Assembly: GCF_001477655.1 (NCBI RefSeq)
Contig: NZ_CP011266.1
Coordinates: 2,092,001 to 2,156,000, forward strand
Origin: Methanobrevibacter millerae
Lineage (GTDB): Archaea; Methanobacteriota; Methanobacteria; Methanobacteriales; Methanobacteriaceae
Reading direction: 5' to 3'
DNA: 64,000 bases
Of this stretch, positions 43,857 through 53,328 are shown in pieces. Each line of letters opens with the position of its first letter. Position 1 is the stretch's first letter. Under the pieces are notes generated by a model. That model did not search any database, was not told the DNA's origin, and worked only from the letters and a program-made list of their open reading frames with translations. The position numbers and the translations under genes were made by a program.

Positions 43857-45642
43857 GGGTGTCCGCCAAAATTAATTTTTGAATTTTGTGCAAAAAAATT
43901 TTAGCATTATTTTATACTATTTTTTAAATATTTTAATTCATTATTCTTAAATTTTAATTTTATATATTAAATTTTTGTTTTATTTGTTTTTAATTAATTA
44001 TGAGTTTTTGTTTTGGATTTAACTGTTTTTTAAATAGTTAAGTTTATATACTTTGTTATACATATTTTATATTAGGTATAAGTTATTTTGGTGTTGTTGT
44101 TTATGGTTAAAAGAAAATTTGACAAGAATCAGACAAAATTAGGCATTAAGACATTAGATTGGAATGTTCCGAAGGATCATATTTCTCGTTTTGTCGTTGA
44201 TTTTATTGAAGATGTTTTTCCTCTTTTGGAAATTGATGAACCTAAGAAAAAGAAAAGAAGAGAGCCTTTACCTCTAGATTCAATGTTAAAATTGCTTGTT
44301 TATGCTAAAATCCAGCATATTGATAGAACATCCATAATTGCGGATATGGCAAGGTACCATGATATTTTTAGGTTCGTTTGTGACGATATTAGACCATCTG
44401 AACGTTCAATTCAAAGGTATCGAAGAGAATACGGTCGTTATTTCGAAGTATTATTACAAATGACATTGAAAAAGGCATTTGATGAAGGTTTTACGGAATT
44501 TAATCACGTTGCTATTGATGGAACCATCAAAAAAGCATATAATTCCAACAACAACACAATCTCCAAAAAAGAAACCAAAATATTGGTTGATTACTACGAA
44601 GGACGCCCAGTTAGTCCTGAAAGCCTTGAAAAACTCCATAAACCTGCCCAAAGAATATTGGAAAAAAAGGACATGAGTGATGAAGATAAATTAGAACTAT
44701 TGTATGGAATAGAAACACAATTCACATTCACAGGACAAGATAGAATACCAGTAAACGATATTGAAGCACGTTTTATGAAAGGAAAGAAAGGAAATTACAT
44801 GGTTGCCTACAATATCCAATCTGCAGTCGATTACGACACCAAACTAATCTGCGCAATAAACGTCACACAAAGCCCAACAGACCATTATGAACTACCAGCA
44901 ATCGCTAAAAAAGCAATACAAAACGTAAACACCAAACCAAAATACATAAGCGCAGATACAATATATTTAAATCAAATATCACTATCATACCTAGCAGATG
45001 AAAAAATAGAAGGATTAATACCAACAAGAAAACAATCAAAAGAAAAAATAGGAAAATTAAACGAAAATCCATACCATAAAGACCACTTTGAATACGATTA
45101 TGAACAAGATGCATTTAAATGCCCAGAAAACCAATACTTACATTTCTACGCGAAATACACAGAACCACACAAAGATTCAAAAAAACCAGACAAAGTAAAA
45201 AGGATATACAACAATTACAATGCATGTAAAAACTGTAATGCACGAACAAAATGCTGTGCATCCTCACAAACACACAAAACAATCACAGAATACGGTTCAG
45301 AATTACAAAAAGCAATGAACCACAAAATGGAAAAACAAAAATATAAAGACGAATACGCAAAAAGATCAAGCGTTGAAGGACCATTCGGAATATTCAAAGA
45401 ACAATTCCAAATAGAAAAAGAAGTAGTCGTCGGAATGATAAAAACAGAAGAAAGAATAAACCTAGATGCATTAGCATACAATCTAATCAGATTATACAAC
45501 ATAAAACAAGAAATAGAAAATACAACGGAAGATTTAGAAGATTTCTGTGAAAGTACATCCATTAAAAATCAATTACAACTCACAGCAACCATATTCTAAA
45601 AAAATAGGGTTCAAAACTAAAATTTAATTTTGGCGGACACCC
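43857..45642 (+). mobile_element. Intact IS1182-type insertion sequence
   Basis: The element is 1,786 bp. The left end reads GGGTGTCCGCCAAAATTAA (43857-43875), and the right end is its inverse TTAATTTTGGCGGACACCC (45624-45642), a perfect 19-bp terminal repeat with further weaker matching inward. ATAA is directly repeated outside both ends (43853-43856 and 45643-45646). It carries one transposase gene. The open reading frame and ends are undamaged, so the copy may be active. It inserted about 30 nt upstream of the TATA box of the next gene. Confidence 0.9.
44103..45599 (+). CDS. IS1182 family transposase (DDE type)
   Basis: A 498-residue transposase. The N-terminal domain (KRKFDKNQTKLG to about residue 120) includes the helix-turn-helix part PSERSIQRYRREYG. 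The first acidic residue is in HVAIDGTIKKA, the second in KYISADTIYLN, and the glutamate in KRSSVEGPFGIFKE, the order of IS1182/IS5-like DDE enzymes. A zinc-knuckle-like CKNCNARTKCC lies at about residue 385. The frame is open to TTG 44088; I choose ATG 44103. No ribosome site is obvious. The coding end is 43 nt from the right terminal repeat. Confidence 0.92.
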   Translation: MVKRKFDKNQTKLGIKTLDWNVPKDHISRFVVDFIEDVFPLLEIDEPKKKKRREPLPLDSMLKLLVYAKIQHIDRTSIIADMARYHDIFRFVCDDIRPSERSIQRYRREYGRYFEVLLQMTLKKAFDEGFTEFNHVAIDGTIKKAYNSNNNTISKKETKILVDYYEGRPVSPESLEKLHKPAQRILEKKDMSDEDKLELLYGIETQFTFTGQDRIPVNDIEARFMKGKKGNYMVAYNIQSAVDYDTKLICAINVTQSPTDHYELPAIAKKAIQNVNTKPKYISADTIYLNQISLSYLADEKIEGLIPTRKQSKEKIGKLNENPYHKDHFEYDYEQDAFKCPENQYLHFYAKYTEPHKDSKKPDKVKRIYNNYNACKNCNARTKCCASSQTHKTITEYGSELQKAMNHKMEKQKYKDEYAKRSSVEGPFGIFKEQFQIEKEVVVGMIKTEERINLDALAYNLIRLYNIKQEIENTTEDLEDFCESTSIKNQLQLTATIF

Positions 45643-45673
45643 ATAAATATTAAAAAAATTAAATAAATACACA

Positions 45674-45681
45674 TTTATATA
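45674..45681 (+). promoter_or_regulatory. TATA box of the UDP-sugar dehydrogenase gene beside the IS end
   Basis: TTTATATA lies 32 nt beyond the right end of the insertion element and 45 nt before the start codon at 45726. The core promoter was therefore spared, but anything further upstream was displaced by 1.8 kb. Confidence 0.55.
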
Positions 45682-45725
45682 AAAATATTCAGTTAAAATA
45701 AGTAAAACAAAAAAGAGGTTTAAAA

Positions 45726-46949
45726 ATGAAAATCACAGTTGCAGGTGTTGGATATGTGGGACTTTCACTTGCTGTTTTACTTGCTCAAAAACATGAAGTT
45801 ACAGCAATTACAACAACAGAATCAAAAGCAGAAAAACTTAATCAGTTCATTAGCCCTATTCAGGATGATGAAATAGAAAGATTTTTTAAAGAAGCTCGTG
45901 AAGGCAAACGTGAACTTAATCTTTATACAACCACCGACAAAGAAGCAGCATATAAAAGTGCAGAACTTGTTATTATAGCCACCCCAACGAATTATGATGA
46001 TGTTAACCATTTCTTTGATACATCTGCTGTTGAAGATGCTATAGAATGGACCCTAAAAGTAAATCCTGATGTTTTAATGGTTATCAAATCAACAATTCCT
46101 GTTGGATATACTGAATCTGTTCGTGAAAAGTATGGGGTTAATAATATTATATTCTCTCCAGAATTCCTTCGTGAGTCAAAAGCGCTTTATGACAATCTCC
46201 ACCCGAGCAGAATAGTCGTTGGATGCGATGATGAACAAAAAGAAGAAGGACAGATGTTTGCAGATTTACTTCTTGAAGGTGCAAGAGAAGAAGAAAAAAG
46301 AGCAGGAGTTACCGAACAGGACATTCCAATATTATTAGCTCATTTAACAGAAGCTGAAGCTATCAAGCTTTTTGCTAATACCTATCTTGCAGTAAGGGTG
46401 AGCTATTTTAATGAACTTGATACATATGCCCAGACCAAAGGCCTGGATACTCAGATGATTATAGATGGTGTCTGTATGGATCCACGTATTGGCGGACACT
46501 ATAACAATCCATCATTTGGATATGGGGGATACTGCTTGCCTAAAGATACAAAACAGCTATTGGCAAACTATAAGGATGTTCCACAGACCATGATAAAAGC
46601 TGTTGTGAGCTCTAATGTGGTGCGTAAGGATTTCATTGCAAATCAGATTATTTCAAGAAATCCGAAAACAGTTGGAGTTTATAGACTCACTATGAAAAGT
46701 AATAGTGACAATTTCCGTGCATCTGCTATACAGGACGTTATGAAAAGCATAAGGGCAGAAGGAATTCCAATAATTATTTATGAACCAACATTAGATGATG
46801 GAAGTGAATTCTTCAGATCTGAAGTTGTAAATGATATTGACCGTTTCAAGAGTGAAAGTGATGTAATTCTTGCAAATCGTTTTGACTCAGACATACTTGG
46901 TGATGTTGAAGATAAGGTATATACAAGAGACCTATTTAGAAGAGATTGA
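45726..46949 (+). CDS. ugd: UDP-glucose/GDP-mannose dehydrogenase family protein (short, streptococcal-type)
   Basis: A nucleotide-sugar 6-dehydrogenase of 407 residues that oxidises a UDP-hexose to the uronic acid. The NAD-binding loop is [41 protein letters not shown] is the middle motif, and the catalytic cysteine is in [15 protein letters not shown]. The layout resembles the short streptococcal enzyme rather than the longer second copy at 51345. AAAGAGGTTTAAAA sets the ATG. It is followed by a strong terminator hairpin. The exact sugar is not known. Confidence 0.9.
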   Translation: MKITVAGVGYVGLSLAVLLAQKHEVTAITTTESKAEKLNQFISPIQDDEIERFFKEAREGKRELNLYTTTDKEAAYKSAELVIIATPTNYDDVNHFFDTSAVEDAIEWTLKVNPDVLMVIKSTIPVGYTESVREKYGVNNIIFSPEFLRESKALYDNLHPSRIVVGCDDEQKEEGQMFADLLLEGAREEEKRAGVTEQDIPILLAHLTEAEAIKLFANTYLAVRVSYFNELDTYAQTKGLDTQMIIDGVCMDPRIGGHYNNPSFGYGGYCLPKDTKQLLANYKDVPQTMIKAVVSSNVVRKDFIANQIISRNPKTVGVYRLTMKSNSDNFRASAIQDVMKSIRAEGIPIIIYEPTLDDGSEFFRSEVVNDIDRFKSESDVILANRFDSDILGDVEDKVYTRDLFRRD

Positions 46950-46971
46950 TAAAAATAATCTTTTTCAAACT

Positions 46972-46999
46972 GTGCTTAATTAATTAAGCACATTTTTTT
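46972..46999 (+). terminator. Palindromic hairpin and T-run after ugd
   Basis: GTGCTTAATTAATTAAGCAC (46972-46991) is a perfect 20-bp palindrome followed by a run of seven T (46993-46999). It starts 22 nt after the ugd stop. The form is like a bacterial intrinsic terminator; T-runs alone also end archaeal transcripts. Confidence 0.75.
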
Positions 47000-47342
47000 G
47001 ATTTTTATATGAACCATTTATTATATTACACAATTAACTTTAAAAGACAACCCCTGAATTAATCATTATTAGAATATTAAAAAATTAATTAGAGAATACA
47101 ATTTTCAAGCAAAAATGACAACAGTCATGAAATTAATCATTAAATTATATAAATAATTTATTTTTTATTTTTAATATGAAAAAATAATGTATTCTAAATT
47201 TATAAAAAATTTAAATTCAGAATAATAAAATATATCACCCACATTATTTTTAGAAATAAAAAGCGAAGTAAATTTTTAAGTTTATATAATTTAAATTATA
47301 AAAACTAAATAGGTGAATCCAAGATTTGAGGAGTTATCAAAA
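47000..47342 (+). promoter_or_regulatory. AT-rich gap with promoter of the CofE-like gene
   Basis: No gene is seen. TTTATATA at 47281-47288 is the TATA box of the next gene, placing the transcript start near 47310. GAGGAG at 47328-47333 is the ribosome site. Confidence 0.5.
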
Positions 47343-48527
47343 ATGAGAAATGTTGGTACTGTTGTACGTGGAATAAGGACACCTATTATTAAAGAAAACG
47401 ACGATTTAGCAAGCATAGTCATTGATTCATTAATGGCTGCAAAAGAAAGTGAAGGATTCGAATTTAAAGACAAGGACATTGTTGCAATCACAGAAGCCGT
47501 TGTAGGAATTTCAGAAGGAAACTACGTAACCGTAGACGACATCGCAGAGGATTTAAAGGACAAATTCCCATCCAAAAAAATCGGTGTTGTAAACCCTATT
47601 TTAAGCAGGAACAGATTTTCAATAGTCCTTAAAGGTATTGCAAGAGGAATGGACAAAATCACATTATTAACATCATTTCCCGCAGACGAAGTTGGAAACG
47701 GCATATTAGACGAAAGAATTTTAGATGAAAGCAAATTCAACCTCGCAAGCGTAATATCCGAGAAAGAATACTATGAAACATTCGGTTCATGGATACACCC
47801 ATTTACCGGAATCAACATGATCGACTTCTACAAGGAACTGATTGAAAGCGAAGACTGTGAAGTGGAATTCGTATTCTCCAATGACATAAAAACCATCCTA
47901 GATTACACAAATGATGTTTTAACCTGTGACATTCACACAAGAGAAAAAAGCACAAAATTATTAAAAGAAAAAGGAGCTAACGTTTACGGCCTCCACCAGG
48001 TATTAACAGAACCTATCGGAGATTCCGGATCCAATCCAGATTACGGACTTTTAGGATCAAACAAGGCAACCGAAGAAAAATTAAAACTATTCCCAAAAAC
48101 CGGTGATGAACTGGTAATGGAAGTGCAAAAAAGACTAATCGATTTAACAGGAAAACAAATCGAAGTAATGGTTTATGGTGACGGAGCATTCAAAGACCCT
48201 GTAGGACACATCTGGGAGCTAGCAGACCCGGTAGTCTCACCAGCACACACACCAGGACTCGTAGGAACTCCAAACGAAATCAAACTAAAATATGTTTCAG
48301 ACAATAAGTTCGCAGACCTAAAAGGAGACGAACTAAAAGAAGCAATAAAAAAAGAAATTAAACATAAAGACAAAGACCTGACTGGACAAATGATTACAGA
48401 AGGAACCACACCAAGAGTACTGACCGATTTAATCGGATCATTATGCGACCTCACAAGCGGTTCCGGAGACAAAGGAACACCAGTCATATTCATACAAGGA
48501 TACTTTGACAATTTAGCAAACGACTAA
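47343..48527 (+). CDS. CofE-like (F420-0:glutamate ligase family) protein
   Basis: A 394-residue distant relative of CofE. The family motif is EFKDKDIVAITEAVVGISEGNYV near residue 45. Compared with CofE it has a long extra C-terminal part (about residues 235-394) with VMVYGDGAFKDPVGHIWELADP and ends with SGSGDKGTPVIFIQGYF. It probably ligates glutamate or another amino acid to a methanogen coenzyme, but substrate is unknown. ATG 47343 follows GAGGAG by nine nt; an upstream in-frame GTG at 47313 is less likely. Codon use favours C-ending codons, as in well-expressed genes here. Confidence 0.75.
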   Translation: MRNVGTVVRGIRTPIIKENDDLASIVIDSLMAAKESEGFEFKDKDIVAITEAVVGISEGNYVTVDDIAEDLKDKFPSKKIGVVNPILSRNRFSIVLKGIARGMDKITLLTSFPADEVGNGILDERILDESKFNLASVISEKEYYETFGSWIHPFTGINMIDFYKELIESEDCEVEFVFSNDIKTILDYTNDVLTCDIHTREKSTKLLKEKGANVYGLHQVLTEPIGDSGSNPDYGLLGSNKATEEKLKLFPKTGDELVMEVQKRLIDLTGKQIEVMVYGDGAFKDPVGHIWELADPVVSPAHTPGLVGTPNEIKLKYVSDNKFADLKGDELKEAIKKEIKHKDKDLTGQMITEGTTPRVLTDLIGSLCDLTSGSGDKGTPVIFIQGYFDNLAND

Positions 48528-48727
48528 ATTTTCTAAAAAAAATCCTTTAATTTATTTTTTTTAAACACCACAATATAAATTAAATTTAACAGCCAAACAT
48601 CAAAAATTTAATTTTAATAGCTAAAACATTAAAAATAGAAAAACTAAATCAATCATTGAATAAAAAAATATGAAAACCATCTACATAAAAAAAAGATAAA
48701 AAAAGAGACTTACTTTAAAAGTAAGCT

Positions 48728-49900
48728 TTATTGTTTAATGTATTTTTTCAAGTCTTCAACTTTGTCTGTTTTTTCCCATGGAAGACCTTCAATACCGAAG
48801 TGTCCGTATTTAGCGGTTTGTTTGTATTGAGTGTCTCTTAAACCTAAGGTTTCGATGATTCCGTCCGGAGTTAATCTGAAGTTTTCACGAACGATTTCTT
48901 CCATTTTTTTGGTTGTTTCAACACCAGTTCCGAAAGTGTCCACCATAACAGAAGTTGGCTCTGCAACACCGATTGCATAGGACAATTGAATTTCACATTT
49001 TTCAGCAAGTCCGCTTGCTACGATATTTTTAGCGATGTATCTTGCCATGTAGCATGCGCTTCTGTCTACTTTAGTGCAGTCTTTTCCGGAAAATGCTCCT
49101 CCACCATGTCTTGCATATCCACCATAGGTGTCTACAATGATTTTACGTCCGGTAAGACCTGCATCTCCATGAGGACCACCGATTTCGAACTTACCTGTTG
49201 GATTGATATGTTCTTTGGTGTTTTCTGTCATCAATTCCTGTGGAATTACTGCTTTGAATAATTTTTCGCGAATGTCTTCTTTTAATCCTTCCTGATTTTC
49301 AGACATTGACTCGTCATGCTGGGTTGACAATACAACAGCATCCAAGGAAATCACATTTCCTTTTTCATCATAGTTAACAGAGACTTGAGCTTTTCCATCA
49401 GGTCTTAAGTATGGAATTTCACCAGATTCCCTAAGTTCAGTCAATTTATTAGTTAATTTACGTGCCAAATCAATCGGGAAAGGCATCAATGAATCAGTCT
49501 CATTGGTTGCATAACCAAACATCATACCCTGATCTCCTGCACCGGTTTCATCTTCACCACGATCAACACCCTGATTAATATCAGGAGACTGTGAATGAAG
49601 CATGTTTACAACTTCACATTTATGACCATCAAATTCCAAATCAGGATTATCATAACCGATTTCAATGATAGTATCTCTAATAATTTTTTCAATATCATCA
49701 TCAGATAACTGAGCAGTTGAAGTTATCTCACCAAATACCATACAGAAATCAGTTGTCACACAAGTCTCACAAGCAACATGTGAATTCTTATCCTGTGCCA
49801 TGTATGCATCCAATATAGCATCAGAAATAATATCTGCAACCTTATCCGGATGTCCTTGAGTTACAGACTCAGAAGTAAAAGTTCTATAAATTTCACTCAT
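48728..49900 (-). CDS. metK: S-adenosylmethionine synthetase, bacterial type
   Basis: MetK makes SAM from methionine and ATP. The 390 residues show the bacterial/eukaryotic motifs [27 protein letters not shown] and [17 protein letters not shown]. Archaea usually have a very different SAM synthetase, so this copy is probably a bacterial acquisition. It follows ahcY by 16 nt on the same strand, with AGGTGA before the ATG. The operon couples SAM formation with removal of its by-product. Confidence 0.96.
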   Translation of the reverse strand: MSEIYRTFTSESVTQGHPDKVADIISDAILDAYMAQDKNSHVACETCVTTDFCMVFGEITSTAQLSDDDIEKIIRDTIIEIGYDNPDLEFDGHKCEVVNMLHSQSPDINQGVDRGEDETGAGDQGMMFGYATNETDSLMPFPIDLARKLTNKLTELRESGEIPYLRPDGKAQVSVNYDEKGNVISLDAVVLSTQHDESMSENQEGLKEDIREKLFKAVIPQELMTENTKEHINPTGKFEIGGPHGDAGLTGRKIIVDTYGGYARHGGGAFSGKDCTKVDRSACYMARYIAKNIVASGLAEKCEIQLSYAIGVAEPTSVMVDTFGTGVETTKKMEEIVRENFRLTPDGIIETLGLRDTQYKQTAKYGHFGIEGLPWEKTDKVEDLKKYIKQ

Positions 49901-49916
49901 TTATTTCACCTAAATT

Positions 49917-51167
49917 TTATGTTCCTTCTTGCCAGTTTGCCATGTAAGCTTTTTGTTTGTCTGTTAATGAGTCGATTTCAATGTCCATTGCTTGTAGTTT
50001 TAAGCTTGCTACATTGTAGTCGATTTCATCAGGTGCTTTGGTTACACCGACAGGTAAATCATTTTCAAGAATGTGTTTTGCGGATAGTGCTTGTACTGCA
50101 AAACTCATGTCCATGATTTCAGCAGGATGTCCTTGTCCACGTGCTGCAGATAAGTTTACTAAACGACCGTCTGCGAGCAAGTAGATTTTTCTTCCATCTT
50201 TAGTTGTAAACTCTTCGATACTTTCTCTTACTTCTTTTACTTCGGTTGAGATTGCTTCGAGGTCTTGTCTGTTGATTTCTACATTGAAGTGTCCGGAGTT
50301 TGCAAGCATGCATCCGTTTTTCATGTATTTAAAGTCATCACCAGAGATGATATCAGCGTTACCGGTTACAGTAATGATTAAGTCTGCTTGTTTTACTGCT
50401 TCTCTTATGGTCATTACTCTGTATCCGTCCATTCTTGCTTCTAATGCTCTGATTGGGTCGACTTCTGTTACGATTACGTCTGCTCCGAGTCCTGCTGCTC
50501 TGAGTGCGAGTCCTCTTCCGCACCATCCGTATCCGCAGACTACGACGGTTTTTCCTGCAATTACCATGTTAGTGGTTCCCATTATTGCGTCAAAGCTTGA
50601 TTGACCAGTTCCGTAACGGTTATCGAATAAGTATTTGGTGTATGCGTCGTTTACTGCGATTACTGGGAATTTTAATGCGCCGTCTGCATGCATTGCCTGT
50701 AATCTATGTACTCCAGTTGTGGTTTCTTCACATGCTCCTTTGATGTGGCTTAGCAATTCTGTTCTTTCGTTGTGAAGTACCATAATCATGTCTGCTCCGT
50801 CATCGATGATTATGTCCGGTTTGTGGTCTAATACCATGTTAATGGTTTGGTAGTATTCTTCATCATCTTGTTCTCTCCAACCGTAAACATTTAATCCTAA
50901 GTCTGCAGCTCCAGCTACAGCATCATCATGAGTGGATAATGGGTTACAACCAGTCATTGCAACTTCAGCTCCACCAGCCATTAAAGTTAAACCTAAATTA
51001 ATTGTCTTAGGTTCTAAGTGTAAACATGATCCAATAGTAATTCCTTTGAAAGGTCGAGTTTCCAAATATTCTTCTTTAATGTGTTCTAAAACAGGCATGT
51101 GTTTTTGAACCCATTCAATCTTTCTGACACCCTCAGGTGCAAGAGACATATCTTTAACTTTACTCAT
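49917..51167 (-). CDS. ahcY: S-adenosylhomocysteine hydrolase (archaeal type)
   Basis: The enzyme splits S-adenosylhomocysteine to recycle homocysteine; in some methanogens the preferred substrate is S-inosylhomocysteine. The 416 residues lack the long insertion of bacterial forms. Seen are YLFDNRYGTGQSSFDAIMG, the NAD-binding VVVCGYGWCGRGLALRAAG, ANSGHFNVEI and RLVNLSAARGQGHPAEIMDMSF. GGAGG precedes the ATG. The middle of the gene (about 50430-50570) has a local GC peak with C-ending codons, which fits high expression. It heads an operon with metK. Confidence 0.95.
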   Translation of the reverse strand: MSKVKDMSLAPEGVRKIEWVQKHMPVLEHIKEEYLETRPFKGITIGSCLHLEPKTINLGLTLMAGGAEVAMTGCNPLSTHDDAVAGAADLGLNVYGWREQDDEEYYQTINMVLDHKPDIIIDDGADMIMVLHNERTELLSHIKGACEETTTGVHRLQAMHADGALKFPVIAVNDAYTKYLFDNRYGTGQSSFDAIMGTTNMVIAGKTVVVCGYGWCGRGLALRAAGLGADVIVTEVDPIRALEARMDGYRVMTIREAVKQADLIITVTGNADIISGDDFKYMKNGCMLANSGHFNVEINRQDLEAISTEVKEVRESIEEFTTKDGRKIYLLADGRLVNLSAARGQGHPAEIMDMSFAVQALSAKHILENDLPVGVTKAPDEIDYNVASLKLQAMDIEIDSLTDKQKAYMANWQEGT

Positions 51168-51344
51168 AAATAAATACCTCCAAAATAAAAAAATAGTTGT
51201 ATATTTAATATATAATCAACCTATGAATACATTAATTTTTAAATTAAATAAAAGTATGCATTAATTATTTTAAATATATTTTCAATAACTTTAAAAAAAT
51301 GTGAGAATTATTAGGAATATGAATCCCCCACTTATTGTAAACAA

Positions 51345-52649
51345 TTAGCAACCAATTTGGAAAAGTTCAAATCCTTCATCTTCAATACGCTTAGAATAAA
51401 TATTTCTCCCATCAAAAATAATTTTTTGATTTAATCTTTTTGAAAGTTCATCTAAATCCAAACTTCTAAATTCTTTCCATTCAGTTATTAATATTAATGC
51501 ATCAGCATTATCCAACGCGTCATATTTTGATGAAGTAAAATCAATATTTTCATCATCAATTTCTCTTTTAAATGTTTCAATAGCCTTAGAATCATATGCT
51601 TTAATTTTTGCTCCCCTTTTTAAAAGTTCGCTGACAATAGTGATTGAAGGAGCACATCTAACATCATCAGTTTGGGGTTTGAATGCAAGTCCCCAAATAG
51701 CAAAGGTTAAATCACTCAAATCAGGACCAAATCTATTAATTATTTTATCAATAATAACCATTTTTTGAGTTTCGTTAACTTCATCGACCATAGACAATAT
51801 CCTTGGAATATAACCTTTTTCAACTGAAGTATTAATTAAACCTTTAACATCTTTTGGAAAACAAGACCCCCCATAACCACAACCGGCATAAATAAACTTA
51901 TATCCAATGCGCTTATCAGAACCAATACCTAAACGAACAGATTGTACATTAGCCCCTGTTTTTTCACAAATATTAGCTATTTCATTCATGAAAGATATTT
52001 TAGTTGCAAGCATTGCATTAGCAACATATTTAGTCATTTCGGCACTTTTTACATCCATAAAAATAAAACGGTCATGATTTGCAACAAAAGGTTCATATAA
52101 TTCTTTTAAAACATTTGCCACTTTTTCATCTTCAGTCCCAATAATAACTCTATCAGGATGTAAACAGTCTTCAATTGCAACACCTTCCTTTAAAAATTCA
52201 GGATTTGAAGCAATATCAATATTAACGTTATTTAATTTATTTTCATTAATAATCTTTTTAACTTCAAAACCCGTACCTACAGGAACAGTAGACTTAGTGA
52301 CAATTAAAGAATCTTTAGAAATAACCTCCGCAATTTGATTTGCAACAACATAAACAAAATCTAAATTAACACTACCATCATCTGCTTGAGGAGTACCTAC
52401 AGCAATAAAAATGATATTTGAATTATCCAAAGCTTCTTTTAAATCTGTTGTAAAAAATAAATTATTTTTAGCTTGGTTATCAATAACCATTGTAGCTAAA
52501 TGAGGTTCATAAATAGGAATAATGCCTTTTTTTAAGTTTTCAATTTTATCTTCATCAATATCCACACAATAAACTTTATTACCCATTTCAGCAAAACAAG
52601 TCCCAGTTACGAGTCCAACATAACCCGTTCCAATAACAGTCAAATTCAT
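51345..52649 (-). CDS. UDP-glucose/GDP-mannose dehydrogenase (long form)
   Basis: A second nucleotide-sugar dehydrogenase, 434 residues, of the common bacterial UDP-glucose 6-dehydrogenase type: MNLTVIGTGYVGLVTGTCFAEMG, SNPEFLKEGVAIEDCLHPDRVIIG and the catalytic cysteine in GCGYGGSCFPKDVKGL, then the C-terminal UDP-binding domain AIWGLAFKPQTDDVR. It probably makes a UDP-uronic acid for surface glycans. It stands at the edge of the polysaccharide cluster and shares only general similarity with the ugd at 45726. Its stop lies about 178 nt from the ahcY start. Confidence 0.92.
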   Translation of the reverse strand: MNLTVIGTGYVGLVTGTCFAEMGNKVYCVDIDEDKIENLKKGIIPIYEPHLATMVIDNQAKNNLFFTTDLKEALDNSNIIFIAVGTPQADDGSVNLDFVYVVANQIAEVISKDSLIVTKSTVPVGTGFEVKKIINENKLNNVNIDIASNPEFLKEGVAIEDCLHPDRVIIGTEDEKVANVLKELYEPFVANHDRFIFMDVKSAEMTKYVANAMLATKISFMNEIANICEKTGANVQSVRLGIGSDKRIGYKFIYAGCGYGGSCFPKDVKGLINTSVEKGYIPRILSMVDEVNETQKMVIIDKIINRFGPDLSDLTFAIWGLAFKPQTDDVRCAPSITIVSELLKRGAKIKAYDSKAIETFKREIDDENIDFTSSKYDALDNADALILITEWKEFRSLDLDELSKRLNQKIIFDGRNIYSKRIEDEGFELFQIGC

Positions 52650-52717
52650 AATAGTATTTATGTGTTTAAATTATAAATAATTTTAGAAAATAATACTTGA
52701 AAAAATATGGTGATAAA

Positions 52718-53326
52718 ATGAATGAAAATGAAAATAAGGTATTCTTTGAATCAGAAATTGACGAACTAATTGAATTAAAAGAAAAATTACATGAAAAATT
52801 TGAAAATATTAGCGAAAATGTGACTATAGGAGATTATACTTATGGTAACTTCGAAATAAGGGAATGGGATGATAAAACAAAATTAAACATTGGAAAATTT
52901 TGTTCAATAGCAAATGGAGTTATTTTTTTATTAGGTGGAGAGCATAGAAGTGATTTTATAACAACATACCCATTTAATGCATTATTAAAAAATTTTGAGT
53001 ATATAGAAGGACATCCACATACAAAAGGAGATATAACTATTGGAAATGATGTATGGATTGGTAGTGAAGCAAAAATACTTTCAGGAGTTACAATTAATGA
53101 TGGTTCTATAATTGGTGCTAATTCAATTGTGACAAAAGATGTCCCACCATATTCCATAGTTGCAGGAAATCCTGCAATTATAATAAAATACCGATTTGAA
53201 GAAGAAACAATTGAAAAATTACTTAAAATAAAGTGGTGGGATTTTGATGAAAAAGAAATTATAAATATAATACCATTATTACAATCAGAAGATATAAGCG
53301 AATTAATTAAAAGATATGGAAAATAA
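52718..53326 (+). CDS. Hexapeptide-repeat (LbH) O-acetyltransferase
   Basis: A 202-residue left-handed beta-helix acyltransferase of the CatB/Vat-like group: [31 protein letters not shown] near residue 60 includes the catalytic histidine region, followed by hexapeptide turns [20 protein letters not shown] and [26 protein letters not shown]. Antibiotic enzymes share this fold, but the setting beside sugar-nucleotide genes points to acetylation of a sugar. GGTGATAAAA sets ATG 52718. It is the only plus-strand gene here and ends 2 nt from the rfbB stop. Confidence 0.85.
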   Translation: MNENENKVFFESEIDELIELKEKLHEKFENISENVTIGDYTYGNFEIREWDDKTKLNIGKFCSIANGVIFLLGGEHRSDFITTYPFNALLKNFEYIEGHPHTKGDITIGNDVWIGSEAKILSGVTINDGSIIGANSIVTKDVPPYSIVAGNPAIIIKYRFEEETIEKLLKIKWWDFDEKEIINIIPLLQSEDISELIKRYGK

Positions 53327-53328
53327 TT

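Noticed and set aside
52718-53326. Antibiotic (streptogramin or chloramphenicol) acetyltransferase
   Set aside because: The fold is shared, but the setting among sugar-nucleotide genes favours sugar acetylation; sequence gives no support for drug resistance.
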